A stretch of 64,000 nucleotides of DNA from Tubiluchus corallicola (GCA_030141605.1 JAQGDQ010000212.1:144813-208812); one strand, 5' to 3'; shown: positions 11,851 through 25,080, numbered from the stretch's first letter. Numbers and translations are program-made. Notes: generated by a model from the letters alone, not told the origin.

Positions 11851-12139
11851 CTTAAAAATTAAGATAATATTTACGCTGCTTGAACTGTATTTAGATATTT
11901 AGAGATTAGAAAATAAACCTGTGAAACGTCATTCACATAGGGCGCATGTTTAGTTTACAGTAATTGTTAAATTCTTGTAAAAAACTAATAACAATAATTA
12001 ATAATAACAATAATAATCAACAATTAGTAATTACCTATAATATTTCTGTTTAAAATTGTACTGAGGTGCCTGATAAGATAACCCAGTTCTACGTAATTAT
12101 TTGTACAGGTTCTTGGAGGCACAGAATTTCAACAATGAT

Positions 12140-12260
12140 TTAAATCAGTGCTATTCAACCTGGGTGGACAGTCCACCTCATAGTGGACGAGGTTATGTGA
12201 GTGGTGGACAGCTGTCTAGGAGTGGACTGTGGACGAGATCCTCACCTGCATGTGTCTGTA
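12140..12260 (+). mobile_element. hAT-like element end, probably truncated
   Basis: CAGTGCTATTCAACCTGGG resembles hAT-type terminal repeats and is followed by GTGGAC-rich palindromic sequence. No matching right end was found; the segment runs into the CT repeat. Confidence 0.3.
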
Positions 12261-12272
12261 TAATATACAAGA

Positions 12273-12274
<2 letters not shown>

Positions 12275-12369
<95 letters not shown>
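12275..12369. repeat. (CT)n microsatellite
   Basis: About 95 bp of uninterrupted CT dinucleotide. The Leu/Ser repeat peptide read through it is not a gene. Confidence 0.97.
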
Positions 12370-12371
<2 letters not shown>

Positions 12372-13320
12372 ATATTTCTGAAAATACATACTACAAATAC
12401 ATATTTACCTACTGTAACATCGAGGTTGCCATAGTCATAGAAATGAGATATGAAACATAGATTTTAAATATTAAAAATACTTCTGCAATTATATCAAAAT
12501 ACTAGGTGAAAGCTCAAAAATAAAATTCTTGCTGAAAGCAGCCATGTTTGTTACTGAATGAAATTAGTACCAGATTCAGTAACTAAAGCGTTCATAATTT
12601 AGTTACTGTATGACTGCACATACCTGTGCACTGTGCAGTAAATGCTGAAACTTTACCATCATGTCTTAGTATTATTTAAAGCATTATTGAAATTATCTAT
12701 ACTGGCGCATTTATATTTTATTTTATATTATTACAGATACTTTATATTGTAAAAAAATTTGTATTTTTACCAATTTGTTTACTGGTATTGTTTACTAAAA
12801 TATTGTACAAATCGCTTTTAAAAACACGTGAAAAATAAACAAAATTCAAATGCCGACACAATGCTAAAAATCATGCAAAAAGCCACTCACTGCTCAAAAT
12901 CTCAAACTAGACCACAATTTTATCTCATCTCGCGGATAGATGGCGCTGTATTTACTGTACCTCTACTATTCATAATTTTGCACATCTTTCCACGAAAATT
13001 CAAGTACATCTCTAAACGTCTATATAGTTTATGAAGCTATGCTAATAATGACATGTTTTAACAAAACCAGTATGCGGTTGCAGGCAGGTGTGATTTTTCA
13101 CTGGCTACAGTAGGCAAGCAAGTAAGCGAGCCATGGGGGCTTATAATCAGTTTAACAAAAGCCCTAGGCACGCGCCCTAAAACGGTTACATCTGTACCAA
13201 AGAAGAGTAGAAACAAACGACCGCCTCTGGGGGCAGAAAGAGAGCCTTTTTGCTGAGAATAAACTGAATTAACTTAAATGGCTAACTGACAAAGATTGAG
13301 TTAACGGTGAGCGGTAATAA
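12370..13320. other. No gene seen
   Basis: AT-rich sequence without domains or paired splice sites that I can support. Confidence 0.35.
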
Positions 13321-13321
13321 A

Positions 13322-13705
13322 GTCACAGGAAAAAAGTGACAATTTTGGCTAGGAAAAAAGTCACAATTCTTGCTAGAAAAAAGTCGCTATTTTTGCTAGG
13401 AAAAAAGTCACAATTCTTGCTAGGGAAAAGTCACAATTTTTGCTAGGAAAAAAAGTCGCTATTTTTGCTAGGAAAAAAGTCACAATTTTTGCTAGGAAAA
13501 AAGTCACAATTTTTGCTAGGAAGAAAGTCACAATTTTTGCTAGGAAAAAAGTCACAATTTTGCTAGGAAAAAAGTCACAATTTTTGCTAGGAAAAAAGTG
13601 ACAATTTTTGCTAGGAAAAAAATGACAATTTTTGCTAGGAAGAAAGTCACAATTTTTGCTAGGAAAAAGTCACAATTTTTGCTTGGAAAAAGTCACAATT
13701 TCGGA
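13322..13705. repeat. 24-bp minisatellite, about 16 units
   Basis: The unit GCTAGGAAAAAAGTCACAAT plus TTTT recurs with small indels and an occasional GTCGCTA variant. Because 24 is divisible by three, the minus strand yields an eight-residue periodic frame, which I take as a by-product. Confidence 0.9.
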
Positions 13706-13902
13706 AGTGTACCAGTTTACGTCATTTTTTCAAATATGCAAGCAGCAATGTTCGTTTGACGGGAGATAAGAAATATTTAAATTTTTCTTCCATTTTTATG
13801 CAACGCATTTTATGCCCTTATATTGGGTGGTGATTTCAATATTTTTAATTGCATATTAATATGCACATATGTGCAATAGATGTTGCTTTAGGATTGGTTT
13901 TT

Positions 13903-14450
13903 CCTTTAAAGGAAAGGTCAATCTTTCTCGGAAGTTAGGTTTATATTAATGTTCGCCAAAATGTTAGAAGAATTTAGTAATAAAGCAGCAGTAAGCGCTT
14001 AGTGTAACTAGTAAAGTCACTTTAAAGTCGCGATCACTTCATGCTTGGGTGCTGCTCCCATTTTCAAGGCCCATTCTTCATCCAATGACGTCATTCGTCT
14101 TGAGGAAAAGTAGCGCGCTGTCAACCTTCATCAAAAGTATAATAAATTTTTACAATTACATTAGATAGATAATTTTGTAATGTTTTTGCGTGAACATTAG
14201 GTAAGCTGCAGAAATTTGAATTAGTTTAAGCACCGCGAGCTTGCGGAAAGCCACGACGCTCTTACGAAAACTTACGAAGTCGCCCAATTACGTCAAGAAT
14301 TTCAAGTGAATGGCTGCAGCCACCACGACAGAAAATTCTATTCAGAGGTAGTACATTTTAAATTTATGCTTTATAGATAGTTTTGCGAAAATGTCTTTAA
14401 TATATTTTGCTAAGTTTAAGTGACAACATACTTAGTGACTTGTTCTTTTC
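13903..14450 (+). repeat. Dispersed repeat family A, near full-length copy 2
   Basis: Same order of blocks as 6417-6990, including CCAATGACGTCATTCGTC at 14084 and TTACGAAAACTTACGAAGTC at 14261. It lies just 3' of the 24-bp minisatellite. Confidence 0.65.
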
Positions 14451-14828
14451 TTTAAATTCATATCGCAAAATATCATAAATGGCAACCAAGGTAACAAAAA
14501 TAGTTCTAGCTGACAACCTCATTCCACATCATTACTAAGCAGAATAAAGAACTTATCGGTTGTCTTACGAAATTACTTATGTCTTTGTAAGCAAATTTTC
14601 CGCTTGGCGCAATTCAAACAGCACCAGGTCATGTCCAACAAGCAAAGATTAGGATTATCATAAACCGGATTATCCTAGTAAAAGTTTTTCGTGCACAGAA
14701 CACTGCAGTTACGTACATTCTTTTAAAGATACTGATAAAATTGCTGTACTAAACCACGAGGAATGTAAATAAATTTTTTTAGTAACTTGCAGTTGCACAA
14801 ACATTAGAATTCTGCAACAGAAGAAAGC
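14450..14828. other. No gene seen
   Basis: AT-rich unique-looking sequence before the GA array. Confidence 0.35.
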
Positions 14829-14868
14829 CGAGAGAGAGAGAGAGAGAGAGGGGGACCGAGATGGAGGG

Positions 14869-14910
<42 letters not shown>

Positions 14911-15096
14911 AGAGAAAGAGAGAGAGAGAGGGGGGAGAGAGAGGGACACAGAGAGAGAGTGAGAAAGAGAGAGAGAGAGCGAAAGAGAGAAAGGGAGAGA
15001 GAGAAAGAGGGGAGAGAGAGAGAGAAAGAGCGGAAGAGAGAGGGAGAGAGAGAGGGGGAGAGGGAGAAAGAGAGAGAGACAGAGAGAGAGGGAGAA

Positions 15097-15127
<31 letters not shown>

Positions 15128-15157
15128 AAGAGAGGGGGAGAGAGAGGGACACAGAGC

Positions 15158-15238
<81 letters not shown>

Positions 15239-15386
15239 GAAAGAGAGAGAGGGGGGAGAGAGGGACACAGAGAGAGAGAGAGAGTGAGAGAGAGAGCGAA
15301 AGAGAAAAAGGGAGAGAGAGAAAGAGGGGAGAGAGAGAGAAAGAGCGGAAGAGAGAGGGGGAGAGGGAGAAAGAGAGGGGGAGAGG

Positions 15387-15460
<74 letters not shown>

Positions 15461-15645
15461 AGAGAAAGAGAGAGAGAGAGGGGGGAGAGAGAGGGACACA
15501 GAGAGAGAGTGAGAAAGAGAGAGAGAGAGCGAAAGAGAGAAAGGGAGAGAGAGAAAGAGGGGAGAGAGAGAGAGAAAGAGCGGAAGAGAGAGAGAGAGAG
15601 AGAGGGGAGAGGGAGAAAGAGAGAGATACAGAAAGAGAGGGAGAA

Positions 15646-15688
<43 letters not shown>

Positions 15689-15707
15689 AGAGAGATGGAC
15701 ACAGAGC

Positions 15708-15776
<69 letters not shown>

Positions 15777-15939
15777 GGAGAGAGAGAAACACAGAAAGAG
15801 AGAGAGGGGGGAGAGAGAGACAGAGAGAGTGAGAGAGTGAGAGAGAGAGCGAAAGAGAAAAAGGGAGAGAGAGAAAGAGGGGAGAGAGAGAGAAAGAGCG
15901 GAAGAGAGAGGGGGAGAGGGAGAAAGAGAGGGGGAGAGG

Positions 15940-16016
<77 letters not shown>
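14829..16016. repeat. 1.2-kb GA-rich polypurine array with higher-order structure
   Basis: Almost every base on the plus strand is A or G, broken by rare C and T. Interruptions such as GGGACACAGAG and GAGCGAAAGAGA recur about 549-553 bp apart: near 14943 and 15492, near 15145 and 15694, and near 15290 and 15843. A block of about 550 bp has therefore been duplicated in tandem. Long Ser/Leu frames on the minus strand and Arg/Glu frames on the plus strand are readings of the repeat. Confidence 0.93.
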
Positions 16017-16019
<3 letters not shown>

Positions 16020-16800
16020 ATTACTTTGATTCATATTGAATTGCTCTGTAGATGATGCTCTGATGAGTTTGCTAAAATAACCTCTGTACATAACCTGTTC
16101 GGTTCTCAGGTAATTACCCAGGCATGCCTGACGGATTGCAACGAAACAACAATTCCACAGAACAAGAAAATTGGAGGTAGCAGAAGCGAATACAATATTA
16201 TACAGCTCAACTAAACTGGAACAATTTAAACTGGAAGCATTTATGGATTAAACAGAGAAGAATGAACCATGAAGAAAAACATGGCAGCAGCGCTGCGACA
16301 CAAATATCTCCTTGTAAGAATTGCATCTGAGAATGATTACTGTTAATGCATGTATATATGCCATTGACCTAGTGGTATTGTACAACAGCGTGCATTGCCA
16401 GAATCAGCAATTCCTTGGCAGACCTTGAGAAGAAATAGAGGTAAATGAGACGCCATTAGAGTGAACATAGAGGCAACTCTTGGAGGAGACAATTTAGGTT
16501 ATGCCCAGGAGGTACTGCACTGTTATCAACTCACTAATGGCGTCAGCCTTCGTGACAACAATTACTGTTATTGCAATAGTTGAAATGTTCTCAGAGATTT
16601 TCTTCATTGATCTCGGTCTGTGTATCTCAAGTTCTCAAAGAAATTCCACTCACATAGAATTCAACATTCAAAGAATTTGCAATAGATCGACCTTTGCCAG
16701 TTCAAAAGTGCAAATTATCTCAATGCGTTTTGACAGAAAAAATTTCTAGCTTTATTACCAACTTAAATTTAATAAGCCCAAAACTCATAAGATCATTGTA
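16020..16800. other. No gene seen
   Basis: Open frame 16501-16749 has no recognisable domain. Confidence 0.35.
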
Positions 16801-17690
16801 GGGAAAGGGCAATTTAAAGTGTATCCCAAAAATATCCAATACAAAGTTATTTTACATAGCGCAACGCTTACCTGTTTAAAATCCTTACGTAACTGGAAAA
16901 TAAAATTAATAATAAAAATAAACAAGTCACCTGGTAAAACGGCACTGCATCGCCATCCCAGTGTGCACCACCGATTCGCCAAAAAACACATTATTGGTCT
17001 TATTGAAAATATAAAGTAATGTACACTTTTGCTTAGGTAGCGAAGACAGCGCAACAGATGCTCTGATTATGTTTTCTAACTCCATACAATCAGACGTATT
17101 GAGTCTTAATAACTCCACACAATCAGACGTATCCAGACTTAACTCCCTACAATCAGACGTATCCAGACTTAACTCCATACAATCAGACGTATCCAGACTT
17201 AACTCCATACAGTGAGACGTATCCAGTCTTAACTCCATACAGTGAGACGTATCCAGTCTTAACTCCATACAATCAGACGTATCCAGACTTAATTTCATAC
17301 ATTCAGACGTATCCAGACTTAACTCCATACAATCAGACGCATCCAGACTTAACTCCCTACAATCAGACGTATCCAGACTTAACTCCCTACAATCAGACGT
17401 ATCCAGACTTAACTCCATACAATCAGACGTATCCAGACTTAACTCCATGCAATCAGACACATCCAGACTTAACTCCATACGTATCCACACTTGTGTCAAT
17501 CGACTTACTCTCAAAATTGCCGAGCCTAACGCACATCGCGTGACTTTTAAATTTACAAGTTTTATACAGCGTTACTGCAATCACAAGCTCTGAATGCAAT
17601 AAGACAGCGGGTAAGTGACAAAAAATTAAAAGACGAATTGTTTAAGCTTTATTTACGAAGACTGTTTTCTTGTGGTTTAACATATCTTAC
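16800..17690 (+). repeat. Dispersed repeat family B, copy 3, split by a minisatellite
   Basis: The left part (16800-17078) has GCACTGCATCGCCATCCCAG, GTGTGCACCACCGATTCGCC and GATGCTCTGATTATG. The right part (17500-17690) has TTTTATACAGCGTTACTGCA and GACTGTTTTCTTGTGG. Between them lies the 30-bp array, expanded from within the element. Confidence 0.6.
17079..17490. repeat. 30-bp minisatellite, about 13 units
   Basis: The unit CATACAATCAGACGTATCCA plus GACTTAACTC recurs with point changes. On the minus strand it reads as a ten-residue repeat (DTSDCMELSL), but nothing suggests translation. Confidence 0.92.
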
Positions 17691-18420
17691 AGGAATGATG
17701 ATATTTACTTTTCAAGAACTGTATTCTTTGGAGTTTGTCAATTACATGTATGAAATTAACTTTTTAAGCTTTGCTTATAAAAGAATGTTTTCTTATATGT
17801 ATTTACAAACACCATATTAAAATATTTTTACAAAACAATATTACAAAAGTACATTAAATTTTACATGACATATTTTACACAATATATACATTTGACATCA
17901 CACAATTAACAGAAACATGCTTTACATTACATAAATTTCACTCATTACATTTACACTATTTATACATTTGACATTACAAAACTAACATAACACAATTGCA
18001 TTACATAATTCTTTTAAAAAATTTTCATTTTTAATCGTTATATGGAGTCAGGGGCGGGGGGTAGATGAAAGTGGAGTCCGTGTAATTACTATCAGATACA
18101 CAATGTGGAAGTTGAAACCTGTTAACCTTCTGCTTTAAATTCAAAGCAATGACAGCTTTTGATGGCGCCAAAGACAAATACGCCACCCTACCAATTGTGT
18201 AAGCTTTGCTTTAGTGAGGCAGTTCTACACTCTTTACAACAATACTCAAGATATAGTAGGACTACACGTGAACAAAAGCTATCATTGGAACTGGCTCAAT
18301 AACAGTTTTGGTTTATTTACAGTCCTGCTGTATTCTTGCAATGAAAGTAGTGACCAGAAGAAGGGCACAGCGAAGTCCAGTTTACACAGTTAATATTGTG
18401 ACGTATTTGTTTTAAGTGCT
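17690..18420. other. No gene seen
   Basis: AT-rich, with irregular ACATTTGACATTAC-like short repeats at 17850-18010. Confidence 0.35.
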
Positions 18421-19080
18421 GTTCAAAGGCCTAACACGTTGAATTAAAGGAAAACGGCACCCAAACTTAGATTGTAGGTCAAAATATTCTACTCTTTAAT
18501 ATATTTCTTTTTTTTCAAAAATGGCCTACAAGTAAGAAGTATTACCACACAAGCACAATTTCGCGTTCGCGCCACAAGATCTTCGCTGTTATATGCATTT
18601 CGCCATTCGTTAGTTAGACGGGCACTAGCGCCTGCATTTCGGAAACGCACTGCACAAAAACAGGTGCTGTACCTCTCAGTTCACATGTGTTAGTTTGTGA
18701 CAAACTGCACATGTTCGACAGCTATTGCATGAGCACAGTGGTAAATTCAAAATTGAATTTTTATCTTGAAACTTGCCTAGTTTTAGTACAACACTGAATA
18801 TCTTACAGTAGCACTGTACTTCAATTTTTGCTTTTTAAACACGTGCAACACGCTCCTGGAATATTTTTGCCGTTGAAAATTATGTTAGTTTATGATGTCG
18901 TCAATAGTTGGGCTTACCCGCCGTTAATAAAGTTTTTAATCTATTATTCAATTATCAGAAATGCTTTTGCAGTATTAATTGTGTTAAAATGTATACTTTT
19001 TATCCAACTTGAAAATGGGGTAGTATATGAAAAATCATCCTGTCTTCCTTTAAGACATTTAGTCGTTTAGTGGGTATTAA
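18420..19080 (+). repeat. Dispersed repeat family C, copy 1
   Basis: About 650 bp match 43560-44190 in the same orientation. Shared blocks include CACAATTTCGCGTTCG, TTAGACGGGCACTAGCG, ACAGGTGCTGTACCTCTCAG and ATCTTACAGTAGCACTGTAC. Inverted pieces are at 48410-48570 and 5850-6000. No protein recognised. Confidence 0.65.
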
Positions 19081-19084
19081 ACTT

Positions 19085-19590
19085 ATTAAATTTATCTTGG
19101 TATTCAACACTATGTTAATTTTTTAAACTTTTATAAGAGGTGATAGGCTTGGCCTACCCAGTCATGTAAATGACAAGATATAAGATTGAAAACAAAGAAA
19201 CTTGCATATGGGGTAATTCACCATCTAAACACGCTTTAAGTCAAATTAGGCATGACCTAGTTCATACGAGAGAACTTACTAATTACATGTTTTCAGAATT
19301 GTACAACTGTATAATTGCAGCTCGTTTTACAATGTTAATTTGGGCGTTTACATCTTAGTTGTCATGCGCTACTCAAGATGGCGCCATAAAGAATTTTACT
19401 TATTCTGCCAAAAATAACTATTGCTAATCTTTTGTTTTTGAAAACAGGCAAATTTGATAATTTGTAGTTTTCAGATGTTCTGCAAGGCACCAAAGATTTT
19501 ACCAAAAATGAATAACAAATTATTCTACAAAAGTTTTCTGAAATAATTCGAAAGTAACTAGACATGAAGTAATGATTCATGCCAAGATAC
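19085..19590. other. No gene seen
   Basis: AT-rich; no domain in the short open frames. Confidence 0.3.
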
Positions 19591-19870
19591 AAAAATCTGT
19601 TTTGCAAAAATCATTAAGCAAAAGCTGTTTTGCAAATCTTCTTATGTAGCAAATTGTTTTGCCAAAATCATTAAACGGAAACTGTTTTACAAAATCCTCA
19701 AGCATCCTTAAATGGCAACTTTTGGCAAAAAGTCTTTAAACGGAAACTGTTCAGCAAATATCCTTAAGCAAAAATCGTTTTGTAAAAATCCTTAAACAAA
19801 AACGGTTTTGCGAAAATCCTCAAGCAAAAACTTTTTGCAAAAATCCTTATATGGAAACTGTTTTGCGAAA
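19590..19870. repeat. Degenerate 28-35 bp tandem repeat
   Basis: A motif like AAAATCCTTAAACGGAAACT followed by GTTTTGC recurs about eight times with many substitutions. Confidence 0.7.
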
Positions 19871-20773
19871 CTTTATCAAAATGTTGGTATTGAAATGTTG
19901 GGAATTTTTGAGCATTTTTGCTTACCGGAGATCTGGGTATTGTTTCTGTACACGTCTGTACAGTAGAAGGCAAATAAATAAATTAGGTTGGGTCAGCGTA
20001 GTAGTTATTGTTAGGTTAACTCCCATATGCACAATTGCTGACGATAATAACTAGTTTTGGGCTCTTTGGGTGGAACATTTCAAACTCGAAAGTTTATCGA
20101 CTTGCCGTGACCGATGAGAGTCCCTCTTTCTGGTGACATGTTGTCACACAACGTCACACTTCTCACATTCTGTGAGTGACAGTTTCGCCCAAAAAGTGGA
20201 GGTAATTACAGATCACAGACGACACTTTTGCTGCTTATGACTGATTCGTCTTTTAAATTCTAGTTAAATTACATAAGTAGGTCTCACTTTGTTGTGTGTA
20301 ATTACGTAAGGAAAATTAGCAAGTCAAGTTGGTCACGTGGTCGCTGATTAGCGAATAGCAGTTGAACTAATTTCTGTTTTTACTCTCATTTTTGTAGCAT
20401 TTTTCTTACGGAAAGTCAAAAGGGCAAAATTACAAAAGAGCGCACGTACGCAAAAAATGTCTTACAGCGTAGGTGATGCATTTTGACACATCCTTCATTG
20501 TGTACATTGGGAGTACTGTTGAGAGAGCGCTAAGCTGGAGAGGCCACGCATAGCTTTTCGTTTAAAAAGATCTTTACCTGAAAGCACAGCACGTGTTTCA
20601 TGAAACGGTCACTGCGAATGTAGAGTCTACTGACGAGTGTCTACCGAGCTGGAGAGGCCACACAAAATTATTCGCTAAAAGGCCACTTGCACTAAACTAG
20701 TCTTCCAGGCAGAAAAACAACAAGGCTGAGTTATGGTGGACGATTTAATCAGTCTACTCATGAACGACAATGG
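19871..20773. other. No gene seen
   Basis: Contains two diverged copies of a GAGCTGGAGAGGCCAC block near 20535 and 20648. No coding exon is recognised. Confidence 0.35.
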
Positions 20774-20781
20774 GTAATAGT

Positions 20782-21210
<429 letters not shown>

Positions 21211-21218
21211 GTAATAGT

Positions 21219-21978
21219 TGATACTAGATACACGTAAATTATTAGCTATTAGTTGGGAAAACAAAAACCTGCAATTACAGGATTAATTGTATATAATTTC
21301 AAAAAGTAAGACTAAAAAAACTTAAACGAAAATAAATTTTTGCAATTTAAAGTTCCGAAACTTCACAATTTACGCTCAAATCTGAAAACGTGTAAATAAT
21401 TATTGCCTGTCAATAGTAGATTTTTAATCATACTGTTACAGGAATTGCATCGGTCTATAACAGCTTGTTGAGATGGGCGGACAATTTTATTGCTAGCAAT
21501 GTACAAGTAGGTAATAAATACGATGTCAACCCTCTAATAATAACCCCACACCTACATTTTACAACTATGACTCGCCCATTAACAATTATGAACTACACTG
21601 TATAATTTACTACTGTTGATATTTGAGAAAAATTTAAGTGGTTTCAGTGTTAATGGCAGTTATCAAAGGATTTTTATGCTATACATAACATTTTTAAAAA
21701 CGGATTAGTACTTGATTCCACTCGGTTTTTTTCTGGACAGTTCCAGAAAAGCTGATTTACAAACCCAATTTCCCCCGGAACTCTTATCTGTGGAATTTTC
21801 TACGAAGATGCTGTTTCCTTGACAACAGCTTCTTCATCTACTATAGAAGGGTACAGGTGCCATCTGTCCCTCGCAAACTTCTTATAAAGAATAAGGGCCT
21901 TTCCACGTTTTCACTGTAGCCCCCAAACAAGCCTAAAGTCGCCCATGGCCATATTTTAGCCAGAGTAGATGAATACAA
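21219..21978. other. No gene seen
   Basis: AT-rich; nothing recognisable. Confidence 0.35.
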
Positions 21979-22300
21979 TTAAAGGAAAGACCAAGCCATC
22001 TAGGAAATTAGACTTATTTCAGTGTTCGCAAAAAACGTTAGATCGATTTGGTAATAAAAGTTTGATAAGCGCCTCGTATGATTACTAAAATCACGTTAAA
22101 GTCACGATCATTTCATGCTTGAGCTTTTCCATTTTTAACGGTCATTCTTCCACCAATGACGTCATTCATCGGCCGAAGAAAAGCAGCCAACGGTCAATTC
22201 CTTAAAAAGTATAATAAGATTTTGCAAAGAAATAGATAGTTAATTCTGTGATACGTTTGCATGAACACTAGATAAGCTGCAGAAGTTTGAATTAATTTAA
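21979..22300 (+). repeat. Dispersed repeat family A, left-half copy
   Basis: AAAGGAAAGACCAAGCC start and a CCAATGACGTCATTCATC block at about 22154; the right half of the family is absent. Confidence 0.6.
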
Positions 22301-22344
22301 GCAGAAGTAAAATCCGTTTTTATTAAATTTTAAAACCAAAGCAA

Positions 22345-22440
22345 ACGAAGTATGGATTGCCTGGTTTTGAACCAGGGACCATTAGACTACAAGTGCAACG
22401 TCATGAGCACCAAACCATTAAATCATGTCAGGTATTAATT
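22345..22440 (-). repeat. tRNA-like sequence
   Basis: Read on the minus strand, CCTGGTTCAAAACCAGG forms a perfect five-pair T-arm with a B-box match. An A-box-like TGGTTTGGTGC lies upstream at suitable spacing. The anticodon arm does not fold well, so I take it as a tRNA pseudogene or tRNA-derived SINE head, not a working tRNA. Confidence 0.4.
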
Positions 22441-22559
22441 AAATTATAACAGCTCATCCCAATCCAACAATTTCAAGAGTTTAATAAATTAGTTTAATTT
22501 CGCTAGGATAACTAACCAATCAATTTGACTAATTTTTGTGATTATTTTACAGGCTGAAA

Positions 22560-22640
22560 TGAAGAGCCTGGTTGCTGAATTAGCTAATTGCACCGAACAA
22601 TAAATCAAGTCGCTGGTTCAAATCCACGATTTTTAAAATT
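22560..22640 (+). repeat. tRNA-like sequence
   Basis: TTAGCTAATTGCACCG (A-box-like) is followed about 35 bases later by GGTTCAAATCC, a perfect B-box. The rest does not fold as a normal cloverleaf. Confidence 0.35.
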
Positions 22641-23149
22641 TTATTCATTTAACCACTTATTTTAATTTCAAACGGCGTTACGGGTTTATTCAACTTATTC
22701 TGAATTTCAAATTGTTAATTGTTCAGTGCACATTTTGCAGCCAATCTATTCACACGAATAAAGTTTAATCTTCATATTAAACCCATCGATTGCTGTAAAA
22801 TTTATTTATTAGCATAATTATTAGCAAATTAGCATATTTATTAGCAAATCTTATTACAAGCAGGTGATATAAATGTTCCTGGTAATTAAATTTGTAATGA
22901 ATGGGCTGAATTCTAATTGAAAGAAACTCTTACTTCTTATATCTGAAATACTGATATTTGCATGATGTATTGTATCACGTGACGTGCTGCTGTCCACAGG
23001 TAAATTTTATACACTCACATATTCCATAAATTTCTTTGATCACACGGTCTCTTGTATTTTAATGTGAACGTATGCTAACAATTCAGCACGAATACTCGTT
23101 AATTTATGGCTAACTAAGCAGAATTTAACAGAAAGCAAACAGTATTTTT

Positions 23150-23225
23150 TTTCGCAGGGTTTCGAACTCGGGTCTTTTGCATTTTACACTGGCGTGCGAA
23201 CAAGGAACTTGCAACAGCAGCCGAG
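23150..23225 (-). repeat. tRNA-like sequence
   Basis: On the minus strand, GACCCGAGTTCGAAACCCTG resembles a T-arm with B-box. The upstream half is too diverged to call a functional tRNA. Confidence 0.33.
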
Positions 23226-23475
23226 AAAGACAGCGTACAAATGGTACGTTGTTATTTGTGAGGTTTTTTTTGGTAGGTCATGATTAGCTTTTTTCTATCG
23301 AGTGTCTTATCTGTGGAATTTTGGTTCCCTGTTAATGGAAGCCTCCGCTTGTTACAAGAACTACAGTAGCGACAATCACAAGTTGTAAACTGAATTGCAG
23401 TTTGGACTGCAATGGACAGCAAGCATCACTATAGTTGAATGGAAAACCTTCAAAAGGAACGGGCACCATAATCGT

Positions 23476-23960
23476 TTATATTGTCGTCATCATTATCATC
23501 ATCATCATCACCATGATCATCATGATCATCATCGTCGTTATTGTTATCATCTTCTTCATCGTCGCTGACATCATTATCGTCATCATTGTTATTATCTTCA
23601 TTATCATCATCATCATCATCACCATGATCATCATCGTCATTATTGTGATCATTGTTATTATCTTCATTATCATCATCATAAACGTTAACATCATCATCAT
23701 CACCACCAGCAATGTCGTCTTCATTCATCGTCATCATCATCATCATCACCATCACCACCACCACCACCACCACCACAAATGTCGTCCTCATTCATCGTCA
23801 TCATCATCATCATCATCATCGTCATAATCATCATTATTGTTATCATCTTCTTCATCGTCGCTGACATCATTATCGTCATCATCATCGTCATCATCATCAT
23901 CATCACCACCACCACCACCAATGTCGTCTTCATTCATCGTCATCATCATCATCATGGACA
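23476..23960. repeat. CAT/CGT/CAC trinucleotide-rich block
   Basis: About 480 bp dominated by CAT with CGT, ATT and CAC variants. Larger units recur, for example an ATGTCGTCTTCATTCATCGT block three times. His, Ile and Asp repeat peptides here are artefacts. Confidence 0.92.
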
Positions 23961-25080
23961 ATTTCATTGCACACTCATCATCCTCATCGTCAGAGTAGGA
24001 CAAAAGGCTACTTTCAAATAGTAGCCCAAGCGTTTTTTTCAGGACTATTACTTTAATCGGTTTGTTAGCCAACTATGTTTTTCCGGCGAAAATAAAAACG
24101 AAGTTGGAAAATTTCTTCTTTTCAAGTCGACACATTTTCCACGCCATGAGAAGCACAGAAAACATCTCAGCAATAAAAACACACACGCATTATGTGCTTA
24201 GGCGCCTACGGGGGACTTTGTATTTAAAAAATAAAACCAAATCTCTGCGTGCAAAGAAATTTCTCAGGTTGAGTTTTCCTGCACAAGAGAGATTCTGTTC
24301 AGGTACAGTATACCCGGTTTACCTGCACAAGAGAGTTTCTGTTTAGGTACAGCATACCTGAGCTAATTGACTCAACTTGAATGACTGCTTTCAGCCTTGA
24401 CGAATAATACTCGAGTGTGAGTCACTCCCCTCCCCTCTCCTCTTCCAAGACCTCTTTCTGCTCAAATACTGGTTAATAACACACACAGGCGTCTTTGTGT
24501 AATGATGTGAGCTTATCTCTCCTTCCTGTTGGAGCCTCGAGACTTAGGCAAGCAAAAAGGAAACAAATTACGAAAAAAATTCTGGGCGGTTTTGAAAGGA
24601 AAAACCGGCATGATTTTGCAGGATGTCCCAAATATCTGATTCTCAAAAGTTTACATTAACAGTTTTGTAAAAAAACTGAACAACTGGTAGTTAGACATTC
24701 AAAGCGTTTTTTCTGATGGATTCTTAGGAACGGGAACGGATGTTTACAAATCCCAGATTTTTCTGATGGACTGATGATTACGTATGACTGCATCCCAGTG
24801 AACTACAATCTCGCCCGTTTCAAGAACATTGTTAATATGTAATTTGTCATAACAAATTAAATAGTATAATCAATTTAAACTTAAACTCAAACTTGCTCTT
24901 AAACTAGCCAACAAATCAGCCGATTATCGAATTGAATTGAATTGTTCGACTGGAACAATGAGTTCTTAGCTTTATTTCTAAAGGCATTAAGTCATAGAGA
25001 ACTTTTGGCAGCTGATGATTCCAGACAACAGAACTTCGATCGAGCTGGATTACACTAGACGCTATAGACAGGTTGCAGTC
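23961..25080. other. No gene seen
   Basis: Contains a short direct duplication of a CCTGCACAAGAGAG...TTCAGGTACAG block near 24280-24350. Otherwise unremarkable. Confidence 0.35.

Noticed and set aside
14709-16091. Minus-strand open frame of 460 codons, Ser/Leu repeats
   Set aside because: Direct reading of the GA/CT array. Overlapping frames on both strands are open for the same reason, and there is no domain or splice context.
17079-17490. CRISPR-like array of 30-bp repeats
   Set aside because: Units are contiguous with no spacers and the genome is animal; it is a minisatellite.
16927-17514. Minus-strand 195-codon frame with DTSDCMELSL repeats
   Set aside because: Reading of the 30-bp minisatellite; flanks belong to a dispersed repeat.
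23435-24072. His-rich and Asp-rich frames as metal-binding peptides
   Set aside because: CAT/CAC repeat read in several frames; no supporting structure.
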